Below, piece after piece: positions 1 through 5,446 of a stretch of 6,426 nt of DNA; position 1 is the first letter of the stretch; every line of letters begins with the position of its first letter. The stretch lies in NCBI GenBank assembly GCA_021844275.1, contig JAKBTR010000031.1:1-6426 (forward strand), in the 5' to 3' direction. The DNA comes from Nitrospirota bacterium (GTDB taxonomy: Bacteria; Nitrospirota_A; Leptospirillia; Leptospirillales; Leptospirillaceae). The notes under the pieces were generated by a model. That model worked only from the letters and a program-made list of their open reading frames with translations, ran no database searches and had not been told where the DNA came from. Both the position numbers and the translations under genes were made by a program.

Positions 1-96
1 ATGTAGGGCCGTTGAGGGTGTCGAGCCTCTGTCCGGTACGAAACGAGCAGGCAGGGAAGAACATGAAGAGGAACGAAGGCTGAGCAAACAAATATA

Positions 97-143
97 AAAA
101 CTGGCTCCCCGGGAGGGATTCGAACCCCCGATACGGTGGTTAA
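97..143 (-). repeat. Far attachment-site copy: stranded 3' fragment of tRNA-Asn
   Basis: Read on the minus strand, this carries the last part of the anticodon loop, the 3' anticodon-stem strand, variable loop, T arm, 3' acceptor strand, discriminator G and CCA, followed by GTTTT. It lacks the 5' half of a tRNA and cannot fold as one. The single difference from the intact copy is at 132 (T here, C at 2853), which falls in the variable loop. Identity stops at 144, next to the anticodon loop. In the standard model of tRNA-targeted integration, this is the displaced chromosomal 3' end and the element carried the replacement. Positions 1-96 would then be the original sequence downstream of the tRNA. 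Confidence 0.9.
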
Positions 144-175
144 GACAGTCCCTTAGTGTTTCCGCATCAACTGGA

Positions 176-559
176 TTGCTACCGCGAACTCCACAGAAGC
201 GATTCCAGATGTACTTTATGAGCCGATTCCGGGTTTTCGAAATCAGGCCGTTTCCGGAAATCCGTCTGCCGGACCTGGTGTCCCGGATCCTCAAAAAAAT
301 CGTCGAGGGCTTGGGACTGGAAGGGGCTGTCAGCTTTTGCATTAGGGATGAGGCGATCGAAAGCTTGCGTGCAAGGACGGCGAGAGAGATCCGGCAGGCG
401 CTGGAGGGCGCTGTAGCGCGGAGGCTGGTGGATTTTTCGACAGGATCCGGGCAAACTTTGGTTCTTCGAAAACAGGACTTCGAGATTGGGCGGCGATTAG
501 AGACAAGAGGCAGGATAGGATTCAAGTGGAGGAAGGGAATTAATCAGATAATGTCATGA
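176..559 (+). CDS. Hypothetical protein, uncertain (127 codons, convergent to YqhA-family gene)
   Basis: This is the only sizeable open frame in the 400-base stretch between the far att copy and the YqhA-family gene. I do not recognise the protein. Arguments for coding are that residues about 30-90 have many G/C third bases (about 70% in 60 codons counted), many G first bases, and a charged, helix-like segment (for example residues DLVSRILKKIVEGLGLEGA and the following AREIRQALEGA). Arguments against are that there is no convincing ribosome site, the listed start is TTG (ATG at 209 or 218 are alternatives), and the frame is open leftwards through the att repeat, so it could be a fragment. Its end overlaps the end of the convergent gene by 16 bases. 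A shorter minus-strand frame at 179-454 is opposite but has a composition more like a shadow. No signal peptide or membrane segment is visible. Confidence 0.35.
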   Translation: MLPRTPQKRFQMYFMSRFRVFEIRPFPEIRLPDLVSRILKKIVEGLGLEGAVSFCIRDEAIESLRARTAREIRQALEGAVARRLVDFSTGSGQTLVLRKQDFEIGRRLETRGRIGFKWRKGINQIMS

Positions 560-1182
560 TCCGATCGTATCGTTGTATCGCTGGATTCGTCCGACCTTAC
601 TTCATGCTGTTCCGTAGATTCTTGAAACATCTCACGCTGGGCCCTGTTCTGTGTTTTCAGACTGTAGGATTTCTGGATTTCAGTAGCCCGGTGACCAAGC
701 CATTGCAAGGTGACGAGAGAGACCACAACTATCGCCATCGATCCCCCAAATTCTAGTGTATCAATCGAGTCTCTCCAGCGAACAAAGTGTTGCAGGAAAG
801 TAGCCCCCATAATGACAATAATGACGCTTAAAACCTTGCTTTCCAGATCAGTCAGGGATTCTATGCCAAGGGCCACCGCCACATTCAAAGGAGAAATAAA
901 AAGGCTGTAAAGACCGACACCAACCAGATAAAAGACAACAGCCTCAAGCATAGTGCTGACAATGTTCAGATTCAGGCTCATGGCAATACCGTGGGGCGAA
1001 AACTCCCCGTGGAATACTCGGGACCAAGCCACATACAAGGCATCCATTGCCTGGATAGCCCCGATCATGAACAAGGAGAACGCCGTTATCATGACGGCCA
1101 GTACCGCAATAAATACAAGATACCGTGACCGTCCCAAAATCAGGTTCAGTGTGTCGAAAGAATGGGAATGATCATTTTTCAT
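544..1182 (-). CDS. YqhA/UPF0114-family integral membrane protein
   Basis: This 212-aa protein has four likely membrane helices (about residues 21-44, 74-96, 117-134 and 146-163). Their order and sequence resemble the UPF0114 (YqhA) family of E. coli. The best match is the block around residues 76-133, with LVGVGLYSLFISPL, then SLTDLESKVLSVI and a following helix ending FLQHFV. The family has no established biochemical role that I can name. Residues 164-212 form a polar, Ser/Glu/Asp-rich, probably disordered cytoplasmic tail beyond the family core. I chose the ATG at 1182, which overlaps the stop of the upstream 52-aa gene by 11 bases and so could be translationally coupled. An in-frame ATG at 1224 would add 14 hydrophobic residues, but it lies over the upstream gene and has no ribosome site. 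It is the last gene of the int-led run. I see no terminator hairpin after the stop. Confidence 0.8.
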   Translation of the reverse strand: MKNDHSHSFDTLNLILGRSRYLVFIAVLAVMITAFSLFMIGAIQAMDALYVAWSRVFHGEFSPHGIAMSLNLNIVSTMLEAVVFYLVGVGLYSLFISPLNVAVALGIESLTDLESKVLSVIIVIMGATFLQHFVRWRDSIDTLEFGGSMAIVVVSLVTLQWLGHRATEIQKSYSLKTQNRAQREMFQESTEQHEVRSDESSDTTIRSDHDII

Positions 1183-1330
1183 CGGCGGGAGCGGCAGAAG
1201 AAACAAAACGAATTGCTTTCGCATCGAGGATCACGATTTCTCTGACTCCCTTTTTGGTGAGTCCGACATTGACGTTCCAGTTCAGGGAAACATCGCGAGA
1301 AATCTTGTCGGAACTGAATTCGATGGTCAT
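1172..1330 (-). CDS. Small soluble hypothetical protein (52 aa)
   Basis: I do not recognise this family. The product is polar with alternating hydrophobic residues (for example LNWNVNVGL, then REIVILDAKAIRF), which suggests beta strands, and no membrane helix. Codon use looks coding. I chose the ATG at 1330, although the frame stays open to a TTG at 1426, because the extra part overlaps the 37-aa gene and reads like its shadow. There is no clear ribosome site. A 12-codon frame (1327-1365) begins 5 bases after the 37-aa gene's stop and ends in an ATGA overlap with this start, so translation may arrive by reinitiation. The 3' end overlaps the YqhA-family start by 11 bases. Confidence 0.55.
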   Translation of the reverse strand: MTIEFSSDKISRDVSLNWNVNVGLTKKGVREIVILDAKAIRFVSSAAPADEK

Positions 1331-1370
1331 AATATCGTCATTTGGATTACATAGAAAATGTTCATTACGA

Positions 1371-1484
1371 CTATCGAGGGTGTTTCTTGTGGTCGTGAAG
1401 GTATCCGTAGAGGGCGAACCCTCCAAAAAAGACTAGACCAATAACGCCCCATATTAGAAGATTGAGATCAGGACTGATCGTCAT
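1371..1484 (-). CDS. Very small single-helix membrane protein (37 aa)
   Basis: This short ORF begins at ATG 1484 behind a strong ribosome site: GGGAGG about 8 bases upstream, inside the end of the 68-aa gene. The product has a short polar start (MTISPDLN), one hydrophobic helix at about residues 9-29 (LLIWGVIGLVFFGGFALYGYL), and a basic/His-rich tail HDHKKHPR. By the positive-inside rule the tail would be cytoplasmic. It overlaps the 68-aa gene's 3' end by 17 bases. I do not recognise a family. Its good ribosome site, membrane-protein-like sequence and position in a tightly packed run support it as real; its small size limits certainty. Confidence 0.65.
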   Translation of the reverse strand: MTISPDLNLLIWGVIGLVFFGGFALYGYLHDHKKHPR

Positions 1485-1674
1485 TTTTCAAACCTCCCTT
1501 GTTCAACAATATAACACCTGCTGTTCCGAAGAACAAGAAAAGCCCCCAGGAAATCCCTTCCATCGCAAGGATAGCTTTTCCCGAAAGAATCGGTTGAACG
1601 ATCCCGACCAGAAACAATCCCACGGCAATATTTAGACACGCCTTTCCAAGCTCTGTATAGGTTTCTGGCTTCAC
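1468..1674 (-). CDS. Small two-helix membrane protein, coupled to int (68 aa)
   Basis: I chose the GTG start at 1674. It forms a 4-base GTGA overlap with the integrase stop and has a GGAG element about 8-9 bases upstream. The frame is open much further upstream, but that extension is Pro/Arg/Gly-rich and is a shadow of the integrase. The protein has a polar start (KPETYTELGK), a helix at about residues 12-30, a short loop with Lys33 and Glu39, a second helix at about 40-57, and a polar end NKGGLKNDDQS. There is no catalytic motif and I cannot name a family. Overlap with int means its translation probably depends on int translation. It could be an accessory of the element or half of a small membrane module with the 37-aa protein that follows. 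Confidence 0.72.
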   Translation of the reverse strand: MKPETYTELGKACLNIAVGLFLVGIVQPILSGKAILAMEGISWGLFLFFGTAGVILLNKGGLKNDDQS

Positions 1675-2699
1675 TTCAACAACTCCGCCAAATCTTCCGC
1701 CTTCAGGTGGGTGTACCTTTTCAGCATCTGCAACGTCTTGTGTCCCGTAATGGCCGCAACCTGCATGGGGTTCAGGCCCTTCTCGAAGAACCGGCTGGTC
1801 GCCTCGTGCCGGAGGTCGTGGAAGGTGAGGTCCGCCAGGAAGGAGGGATCCGGCTTCTGACCCTTTTCCTCGCATTCCTGCTCATAGGCTTTCCGGGCGC
1901 GGGAGAGAGCGCGGATGAACGCCTGTGTGATCGAATCCGGCTCCATTCCCCAGACCTTCCCGTCGAGCCGGCGAGGGAGGTCCGACAGTATCCGGCAGGC
2001 TTCCGTCGAGAGAGGGACAATCCGCTTTTCTCCGTTCTTCGTGTCCGGAAGCGTCACCGTCCGCTTCTTGAGGTCCACTAGGTCCCAGGTCATCCCGGCC
2101 AGTTCCGATCGGCGCATCCCCGTCTCGACGGCGAAGCGAAGGATGTCCGCCAGGACAGGGGATTCGGAGTACTCAATGATTTTTTCCAGTTCGCCAGGTC
2201 GGAGGCGTCGGTCGCGGCCCTGGGGGAGTTTGGGCTTCTGGACAAAAAGGACGGGGTTCTGTAGGGATTCCATACCCCAGGATGTTTTGCAAAGGTTGAA
2301 GAGCTTGGAGAGAAGCCCCAAATCGAGCTTGATTGTTTTTGGTCCTACACCGCCAGCCTCGCGTCTTTTGATGAAGTCCGCGATATCGACACCCCGGATT
2401 CCGGCGAGAGACCGTTTCCCCAGAGAATCTTTTTTGAGCGCCCGGGCGCGATTTCCTTCCCTGTATGCCGTTTTTAACTTTGATGTGTGCTCATCTATGT
2501 ATCGATCCAGGGCCTCGGAGAGGGTGGTATTTTCGGCTTCGTCCCGAGAAATATAGACACCACGTACCATTTCCGATTCCGTGATTTTTGCCCAGGTTTC
2601 CGCCTCGGCCTTCGTGTCAAACGTCCGTCCGATCTGCCCGAAACCTTTTTTTCGGACAAGAACTTGCCAGGAGCCGGAACGCTTGCGGAATGTCGCCAT
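1671..2699 (-). CDS. int: Tyrosine recombinase / site-specific integrase
   Basis: This 342-aa tyrosine recombinase of the phage-integrase type has all expected catalytic residues: Arg196 (in TGMRRSEL), Lys221 (in DTKNGEKR), His294 and Arg297 (in FHDLRHEA), His320 (in TGHKT) and the nucleophile Tyr329 (in LKRYTHL). The N-terminal segment (about 1-55, starting MATFRKRSGSWQVLVRKKGF) resembles an arm-site DNA-binding domain, and about 57-150 looks like the core-binding SAM-like domain. The length is normal for the family. The ATG at 2699 has an AGAGGGG ribosome site a few bases upstream. It lies 123 bp from the end of the intact tRNA-Asn and reads away from it. It very likely catalyses recombination between the repeated tRNA sites. 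No excisionase is visible. GC is higher than in the downstream cargo. Confidence 0.95.
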   Translation of the reverse strand: MATFRKRSGSWQVLVRKKGFGQIGRTFDTKAEAETWAKITESEMVRGVYISRDEAENTTLSEALDRYIDEHTSKLKTAYREGNRARALKKDSLGKRSLAGIRGVDIADFIKRREAGGVGPKTIKLDLGLLSKLFNLCKTSWGMESLQNPVLFVQKPKLPQGRDRRLRPGELEKIIEYSESPVLADILRFAVETGMRRSELAGMTWDLVDLKKRTVTLPDTKNGEKRIVPLSTEACRILSDLPRRLDGKVWGMEPDSITQAFIRALSRARKAYEQECEEKGQKPDPSFLADLTFHDLRHEATSRFFEKGLNPMQVAAITGHKTLQMLKRYTHLKAEDLAELLK

Positions 2700-2817
2700 T
2701 TATCACCCCTCTTTTGACCGATCAACCGTGAGGGAATCCTACGATTTTTTCATCGGAGTGATAAGAGAGTGACAAATTCAATTTTTGGGAACATTCATTT
2801 TCTTCTAGACTGGCTCT
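2700..2817. promoter_or_regulatory. int upstream region with short repeats (putative promoter, operator or integrase arm sites)
   Basis: This AT-rich gap between int and the right att copy must contain whatever drives int and, by layout, any arm-type integrase sites on this side. Short direct repeats are visible: GAGTGA at 2756-2761 and 2767-2772, spaced 11 bp (one helical turn); ATTCAATTT at 2776-2784 and ATTCATTTT at 2793-2801; and ACTGGCTC at 2809-2816, repeated at 2821-2828 in the tRNA end. On the minus strand TTGTCA could be a -35 box, but the matching -10 (TGAAAA, 17 bases on) is poor. Assigning these repeats to a protein is inference. Confidence 0.35.
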
Positions 2818-2864
2818 AAAACTGGCTCCCCGGGAGGGATTCGAACCCCCGACACGGTGGTTAA
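2818..2864 (-). repeat. Intact-side attachment-site copy (tRNA-Asn 3' part)
   Basis: This is the partner of the repeat at 97-143. It covers the tRNA from within the anticodon loop through CCA plus five bases (2818-2822). Identity breaks at 2865, inside the seven-base anticodon loop. The five-base anticodon stem strands flank that loop as an inverted repeat (GGTGG / CCACC). This is the classic geometry for a tyrosine recombinase core site, so strand exchange probably occurs at or next to the anticodon loop. The tRNA is restored after integration. Confidence 0.88.
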
Positions 2865-2898
2865 CAGCCACCTGCTCTGCCGACTGAGCTACCGGGGA
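2823..2898 (-). tRNA. tRNA-Asn (anticodon GTT)
   Basis: This is a complete 76-nt cloverleaf read on the minus strand. The acceptor strands TCCCCGG and CCGGGGA pair perfectly. The D arm is GCTC...GAGC, the anticodon stem GGTGG/CCACC encloses the loop CTGTTAA with anticodon GTT, and the variable loop is GTGTC. The T arm is GGGGG TTCGAAT CCCTC with one G-U pair, followed by discriminator G and an encoded CCA. It reads asparagine codons AAC and AAU. It lies 103 bp after ybbR in the same direction, with no obvious terminator between, and I could not identify a good promoter. It is the target of the integrated element, which leaves the gene intact. Confidence 0.97.
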
Positions 2899-3001
2899 AT
2901 GGCAGGAAAGATTTATGAAACGATATGAGAGGATCAGCGAAGCGGAAGAAAAGCTACCACAGGCACACCAATTTTTCAAGACGCTTCCGATGCACGAAGG
3001 G

Positions 3002-3709
3002 TCAGTAGTGTTGTCTTTGTTTTTTCTTGTTCGTTTTCTGGACGGAAAGCCGGGTGATCGTCACGGTAACATCTTGGGGACTCAAGATCCGGAATTGTGC
3101 GTTTGCAGGAAGGTTCAGAGGGACGGAAAGAACCTGTTTGGGTTCGTTCGTCAGGAGAGAAAGGTCTATCGGAGCAATCCGTAGGGCTTTCAGATGAGAA
3201 ATGGAGCGGGATCCCCCCTCCACCAGAGCCGTATCCGGAACAAGCGTAACGCGAAACGATGGGAATGGCCCCCGGATCGAGCCCACATATTGCGGGTAAA
3301 GGGGAACCCGTTTCTGGATGGTGGCTTCCAGAGCCAGGCGGACCGTACGGGGGGATATGGTGTCCACGTGGATACCCGGAGGGCCCGACACCATGGAAGG
3401 GAGGAGGCGGATGACGCCGGTTCCTTCATTCATGAGACTGCCATCGAGCAGGATGTTCAGGCTACCGGGAGGAATTTCGCGGGACAGTCCTGGAGGGCCG
3501 GAGAGGGTGATCGTCACTTGCTGTGGCGTGGTCTGGGTCAGTTCCAGACGGGAAGGGAGGTGGGAAACCGTGACAGGTACCTGAAAGGAAAGGTATTCCT
3601 GACCTTTCCGGCTGACCTGGAACCAGAGAAGAACGGCCAGGAAAAGGGCGAAAACCTTGAGGAAAAGGTGTCTGGTGAATGACCGGCGGATTCTCTCGCG
3701 GATCCTCAT
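3002..3709 (-). CDS. cdaR: YbbR/CdaR-family membrane-anchored protein
   Basis: This 235-aa protein has a basic N-terminus (RIRERIRRSFTRH), one membrane helix at about residues 15-32, then an extracytoplasmic part that looks like two YbbR repeats (about 38-127 and 130-221). Each repeat is beta-rich and contains phrases such as PQQVTITLSG, SPRTVRLALE and SPQDVTVTIT. The C-terminus is a basic tail (KTNKKKQRQHY). In Firmicutes, CdaR binds and modulates the diadenylate cyclase CdaA and has more YbbR repeats, so this is a short version. The ATG forms a 4-base ATGA overlap with the cdaA stop, typical of coupled partners. In many genomes glmM comes next; here a tRNA and a mobile element follow. Family assignment rests on architecture and context. 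Confidence 0.85.
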   Translation of the reverse strand: MRIRERIRRSFTRHLFLKVFALFLAVLLWFQVSRKGQEYLSFQVPVTVSHLPSRLELTQTTPQQVTITLSGPPGLSREIPPGSLNILLDGSLMNEGTGVIRLLPSMVSGPPGIHVDTISPRTVRLALEATIQKRVPLYPQYVGSIRGPFPSFRVTLVPDTALVEGGSRSISHLKALRIAPIDLSLLTNEPKQVLSVPLNLPANAQFRILSPQDVTVTITRLSVQKTNKKKQRQHY

Positions 3710-4587
3710 GGTTTTTCCTCCCGGGAGGGAGGATGAGGCAGGTTGTTTTTCGGGGATTTTTTGAAGAGACGGGAAAACCGGCTTTCTTCCATGTGCTTTT
3801 TCAAAAGGGTGGCCCGGATCATCATTCGGGACCGGTTTTCACGACGGAAGAGACGGATGAGGTGGTTCCTTAGCTCCGTCATATCGGAAACAGGATGAAT
3901 CCTCCCTGCGATGACAAGGGATGTCTGTCCGGTTTCTTCGGAAACCACGAGAGCGACTGCGTCCGTTTCTTCGGTAATGCCGATGGCTGCGCGATGTCGA
4001 GTACCGAGCGTCCTGGACAAGTTTGTCGACAGGGAAATGGGAAGGAAGCATCCGGCTGCCGCAATGCGGTTTTGTCGGATGATGACGGCACCGTCATGCA
4101 AGGGAGAATAAGGAAGAAAAATACTGCTCAGCAATTCCTGACTGATATGTGCGTCGATCAGGACGCCAATCTCCGTGATATCGGACAGATCGGTTCCCCT
4201 TTCAAGGACCAGAATGGCTCCGACTCCGCGCTTGGAAAAGGTCTGGGCCGATTTCAGAATCTCGTCGATATCCAGCGGGAGTTCGACCGGTGTGAGGCCG
4301 AACAGAAGGGGGGATTTTCCGACTCGGGCCAGCGCTTTCCGGATCTCTGGCTGGAACAGGATCAGAAGGGCGAGAACCAACTGGGACCAGAAGCTGGTGA
4401 TGAGCCAGTTCAGGGTATAAAGTTTGAGGGTGCTGGACAGGGCATAGAGAGAGAGGAAGACGAGGATTCCCACGACCATCTGGAAAGCCCGAGTCCCGCG
4501 GATCAGAATCAACAGCTGGTAGAAGATGAACCAGACAAACAAGATATCGAGAACGCTATGCCAGGAGAAGGAGATCCCGTCCGTCAT
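3706..4587 (-). CDS. cdaA: Diadenylate cyclase CdaA (DacA/YbbP), c-di-AMP synthase
   Basis: This 293-aa enzyme makes cyclic di-AMP from two ATP at the inner face of the membrane. Three N-terminal helices (about 11-29, 36-54 and 62-79) are followed by QPEIRKALARVG and the DAC domain. The diagnostic motifs are intact: DGA at 165-167 (in SPLHDGAVII) and RHR at 197-199 (in GTRHRAAIG), then VVSEETG. The C-terminal part after about residue 240 is basic. I chose the ATG at 4587, one base after the folP stop, with GGAG about 8 bases upstream. An upstream in-frame start at 4668 would overlap folP and adds shadow-like sequence. Sitting between folP and ybbR, it combines the usual ftsH-folP pair with the cdaA-cdaR pair. 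c-di-AMP commonly controls potassium, osmotic and envelope homeostasis. Confidence 0.95.
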   Translation of the reverse strand: MTDGISFSWHSVLDILFVWFIFYQLLILIRGTRAFQMVVGILVFLSLYALSSTLKLYTLNWLITSFWSQLVLALLILFQPEIRKALARVGKSPLLFGLTPVELPLDIDEILKSAQTFSKRGVGAILVLERGTDLSDITEIGVLIDAHISQELLSSIFLPYSPLHDGAVIIRQNRIAAAGCFLPISLSTNLSRTLGTRHRAAIGITEETDAVALVVSEETGQTSLVIAGRIHPVSDMTELRNHLIRLFRRENRSRMMIRATLLKKHMEESRFSRLFKKSPKNNLPHPPSREEKP

Positions 4588-4588
4588 T

Positions 4589-5446
4589 TCAGTTCTCCGA
4601 AAGGAGCGCGTGGAGAACTGCCCGGGCCTGTCGGGCCTGGGACACTTCGTGTGTCCGTATGATCGCAACTCCGCAGAGATGGCACCAGTTCTGAATCGTC
4701 AGGGTGCCGGCCTCCCGGTCCAGAGGACTGGTCGATCCGGAGATCTCTCCGATGAAGCGTTTGCGGGAAGCGCCAATCAGGACTGGAAAATCGTCAGACC
4801 ATCGCTTGATGGATCGGAGGAGGTCCAGGTTGGTGGCGGTATCTTTACCGAATCCCAGACCCGGATCGAGAATAAGGCGGTTTTTGTCGATGCCTTGCCG
4901 GACAAGGTCCTGAATGTGCGTCTGGAATGCAGATCGGACGATCTCTTCGACCGATTGCTCCCCGCTTCCTTCCTTGTGAATCGGGGTATGGAGCGAAGGT
5001 CCTTCGGGTGAATGCATGAGAACAGCCATCAGCGAAGGGTGATCTTTGAGGAGGGGGACAAATCCGGGGTGCCGGAGCATGCCGACATCGTTGACGAGAG
5101 AGGCACCATAGGGGACTGCTTCCCGGAAAATATCCGGAGATCTTGTATCGATGGAGAGAACGGTCGAAAGGTCGGCCAAGCGATCGAGAACCGGAAGGAG
5201 ACGTCTCCTTTCTTCGTCGGGGGAAACCGGGGTGAAGCCCGGGCGGGTCGATTCCGCTCCGATATCCAGAATGTCCGCTCCTTCGTTCAGGAATTGTACG
5301 GCCTTTCTGTAGGCCTGTTCGGGATCGGTGTCCTTCGATGTTCCGGAAAAAGAATCGGGGGTCACGTTGATGACCCCCATGATTAACGGTCCCCTGTAAA
5401 GGGCCCGGTTGGAGCGGAGAAGTGTGCCCAGGTCAGGCCGAGGCAC
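4589..5446 (-). CDS. folP: Dihydropteroate synthase
   Basis: This enzyme condenses p-aminobenzoate with dihydropterin pyrophosphate to give dihydropteroate in folate synthesis, and is the sulfonamide target. The 285-aa TIM-barrel protein shows the family signatures: [12 protein letters not shown] (23-34), GAESTRPG (63-70), SIDTRS (98-103), ND (119-120), LDPGLGFGK (193-201), [10 protein letters not shown] (224-233) and a final R-x-H motif as RTHEV (264-268). The last motif is usually RVHDV, so Glu for Asp is a mild variation, and the catalytically important Arg and His are kept. The GTG start at 5446 overlaps the ftsH end by 14 bases. I see no strong ribosome site, so coupling to ftsH is likely, and a slightly later start is possible. 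The stop is 1 base before cdaA. Length is normal. Confidence 0.95.
   Translation of the reverse strand: MPRPDLGTLLRSNRALYRGPLIMGVINVTPDSFSGTSKDTDPEQAYRKAVQFLNEGADILDIGAESTRPGFTPVSPDEERRRLLPVLDRLADLSTVLSIDTRSPDIFREAVPYGASLVNDVGMLRHPGFVPLLKDHPSLMAVLMHSPEGPSLHTPIHKEGSGEQSVEEIVRSAFQTHIQDLVRQGIDKNRLILDPGLGFGKDTATNLDLLRSIKRWSDDFPVLIGASRKRFIGEISGSTSPLDREAGTLTIQNWCHLCGVAIIRTHEVSQARQARAVLHALLSEN

Larger units (their letters stand above)
97..2864 (-). mobile_element. Mini integrative element in tRNA-Asn (about 2.72 kb)
   Basis: The element is bounded by a 47-bp direct repeat of the tRNA-Asn 3' part (97-143 and 2818-2864, 46 of 47 identical), offset by 2721 bp. The copy at 2818-2864 is part of the intact tRNA; the copy at 97-143 is a stranded 3' fragment. 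A tyrosine recombinase gene lies just inside the intact tRNA, the usual layout for tRNA-targeting integrative elements. The rest is one minus-strand run of small genes ending in a YqhA-family membrane protein, plus an uncertain plus-strand frame at the far end. I see no relaxase, replication, excisionase, transposase or phage structural gene. Composition varies: sampled 60-base rows are about 67% GC in int but about 37-52% in the cargo. It may be a complete minimal element, a satellite using another element's functions, or the remnant of a larger island. The repeats and intact int make the integration call strong; current mobility is inference. Confidence 0.88.

Noticed and set aside
1..96. 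Short minus-strand frame starting ATG at 65 (MFFPACSFRTGQRL...)
   Set aside because: About 21 codons to the window edge with no ribosome site. It cannot be distinguished from chance.
102..143. A second tRNA gene at the left end
   Set aside because: Only the 3' part of a tRNA is present. The 5' acceptor strand, D arm and most of the anticodon arm are missing, so it is an att remnant.
179..454. 91-codon minus-strand frame opposite the 127-codon plus frame
   Set aside because: TTG start only, Ser/Pro/Arg/Gln-rich composition, and weaker codon-position signal than the plus strand. Kept only as an alternative.
1183..1224. Longer start of the YqhA-family gene at ATG 1224
   Set aside because: It overlaps the coding-like 52-aa gene, has no ribosome site, and the added residues look like that gene read in another frame. 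The family core does not need them.
1331..1426. TTG-start extension of the 52-aa gene to 84 aa
   Set aside because: The added 32 residues are the out-of-frame reading of the 37-aa gene and the short frame after it. TTG has no proper spacing to a ribosome site.
1675..1875. N-terminal extension of the 68-aa gene to a 135-aa protein
   Set aside because: The extension lies over the integrase C-terminus, including its catalytic His/Tyr region, and is Pro/Gly/Arg-rich shadow sequence. The GTG at 1674 with GGAG upstream is the better start.
1915..2556. 213-codon plus-strand frame opposite int
   Set aside because: Antisense shadow of the integrase, Ser/Arg/Pro-rich with no recognisable domain.
2722..2979. 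85-codon minus-strand frame across the tRNA and its flanks
   Set aside because: It reads straight through tRNA-Asn, giving the familiar false peptide with AVNHRVGGSNPSRGA. No ribosome site and no independent coding sign.
2899..3001. Intrinsic terminator between ybbR and tRNA-Asn
   Set aside because: Only a six-base GAAGCG/CGCTTC pairing separated by nearly 40 bases and no suitable T-run was found, too weak to call.
3895..4662. 255-codon plus-strand frame opposite cdaA
   Set aside because: Fully antisense to cdaA, whose motifs are unambiguous. Its length is a by-product of host codon bias.
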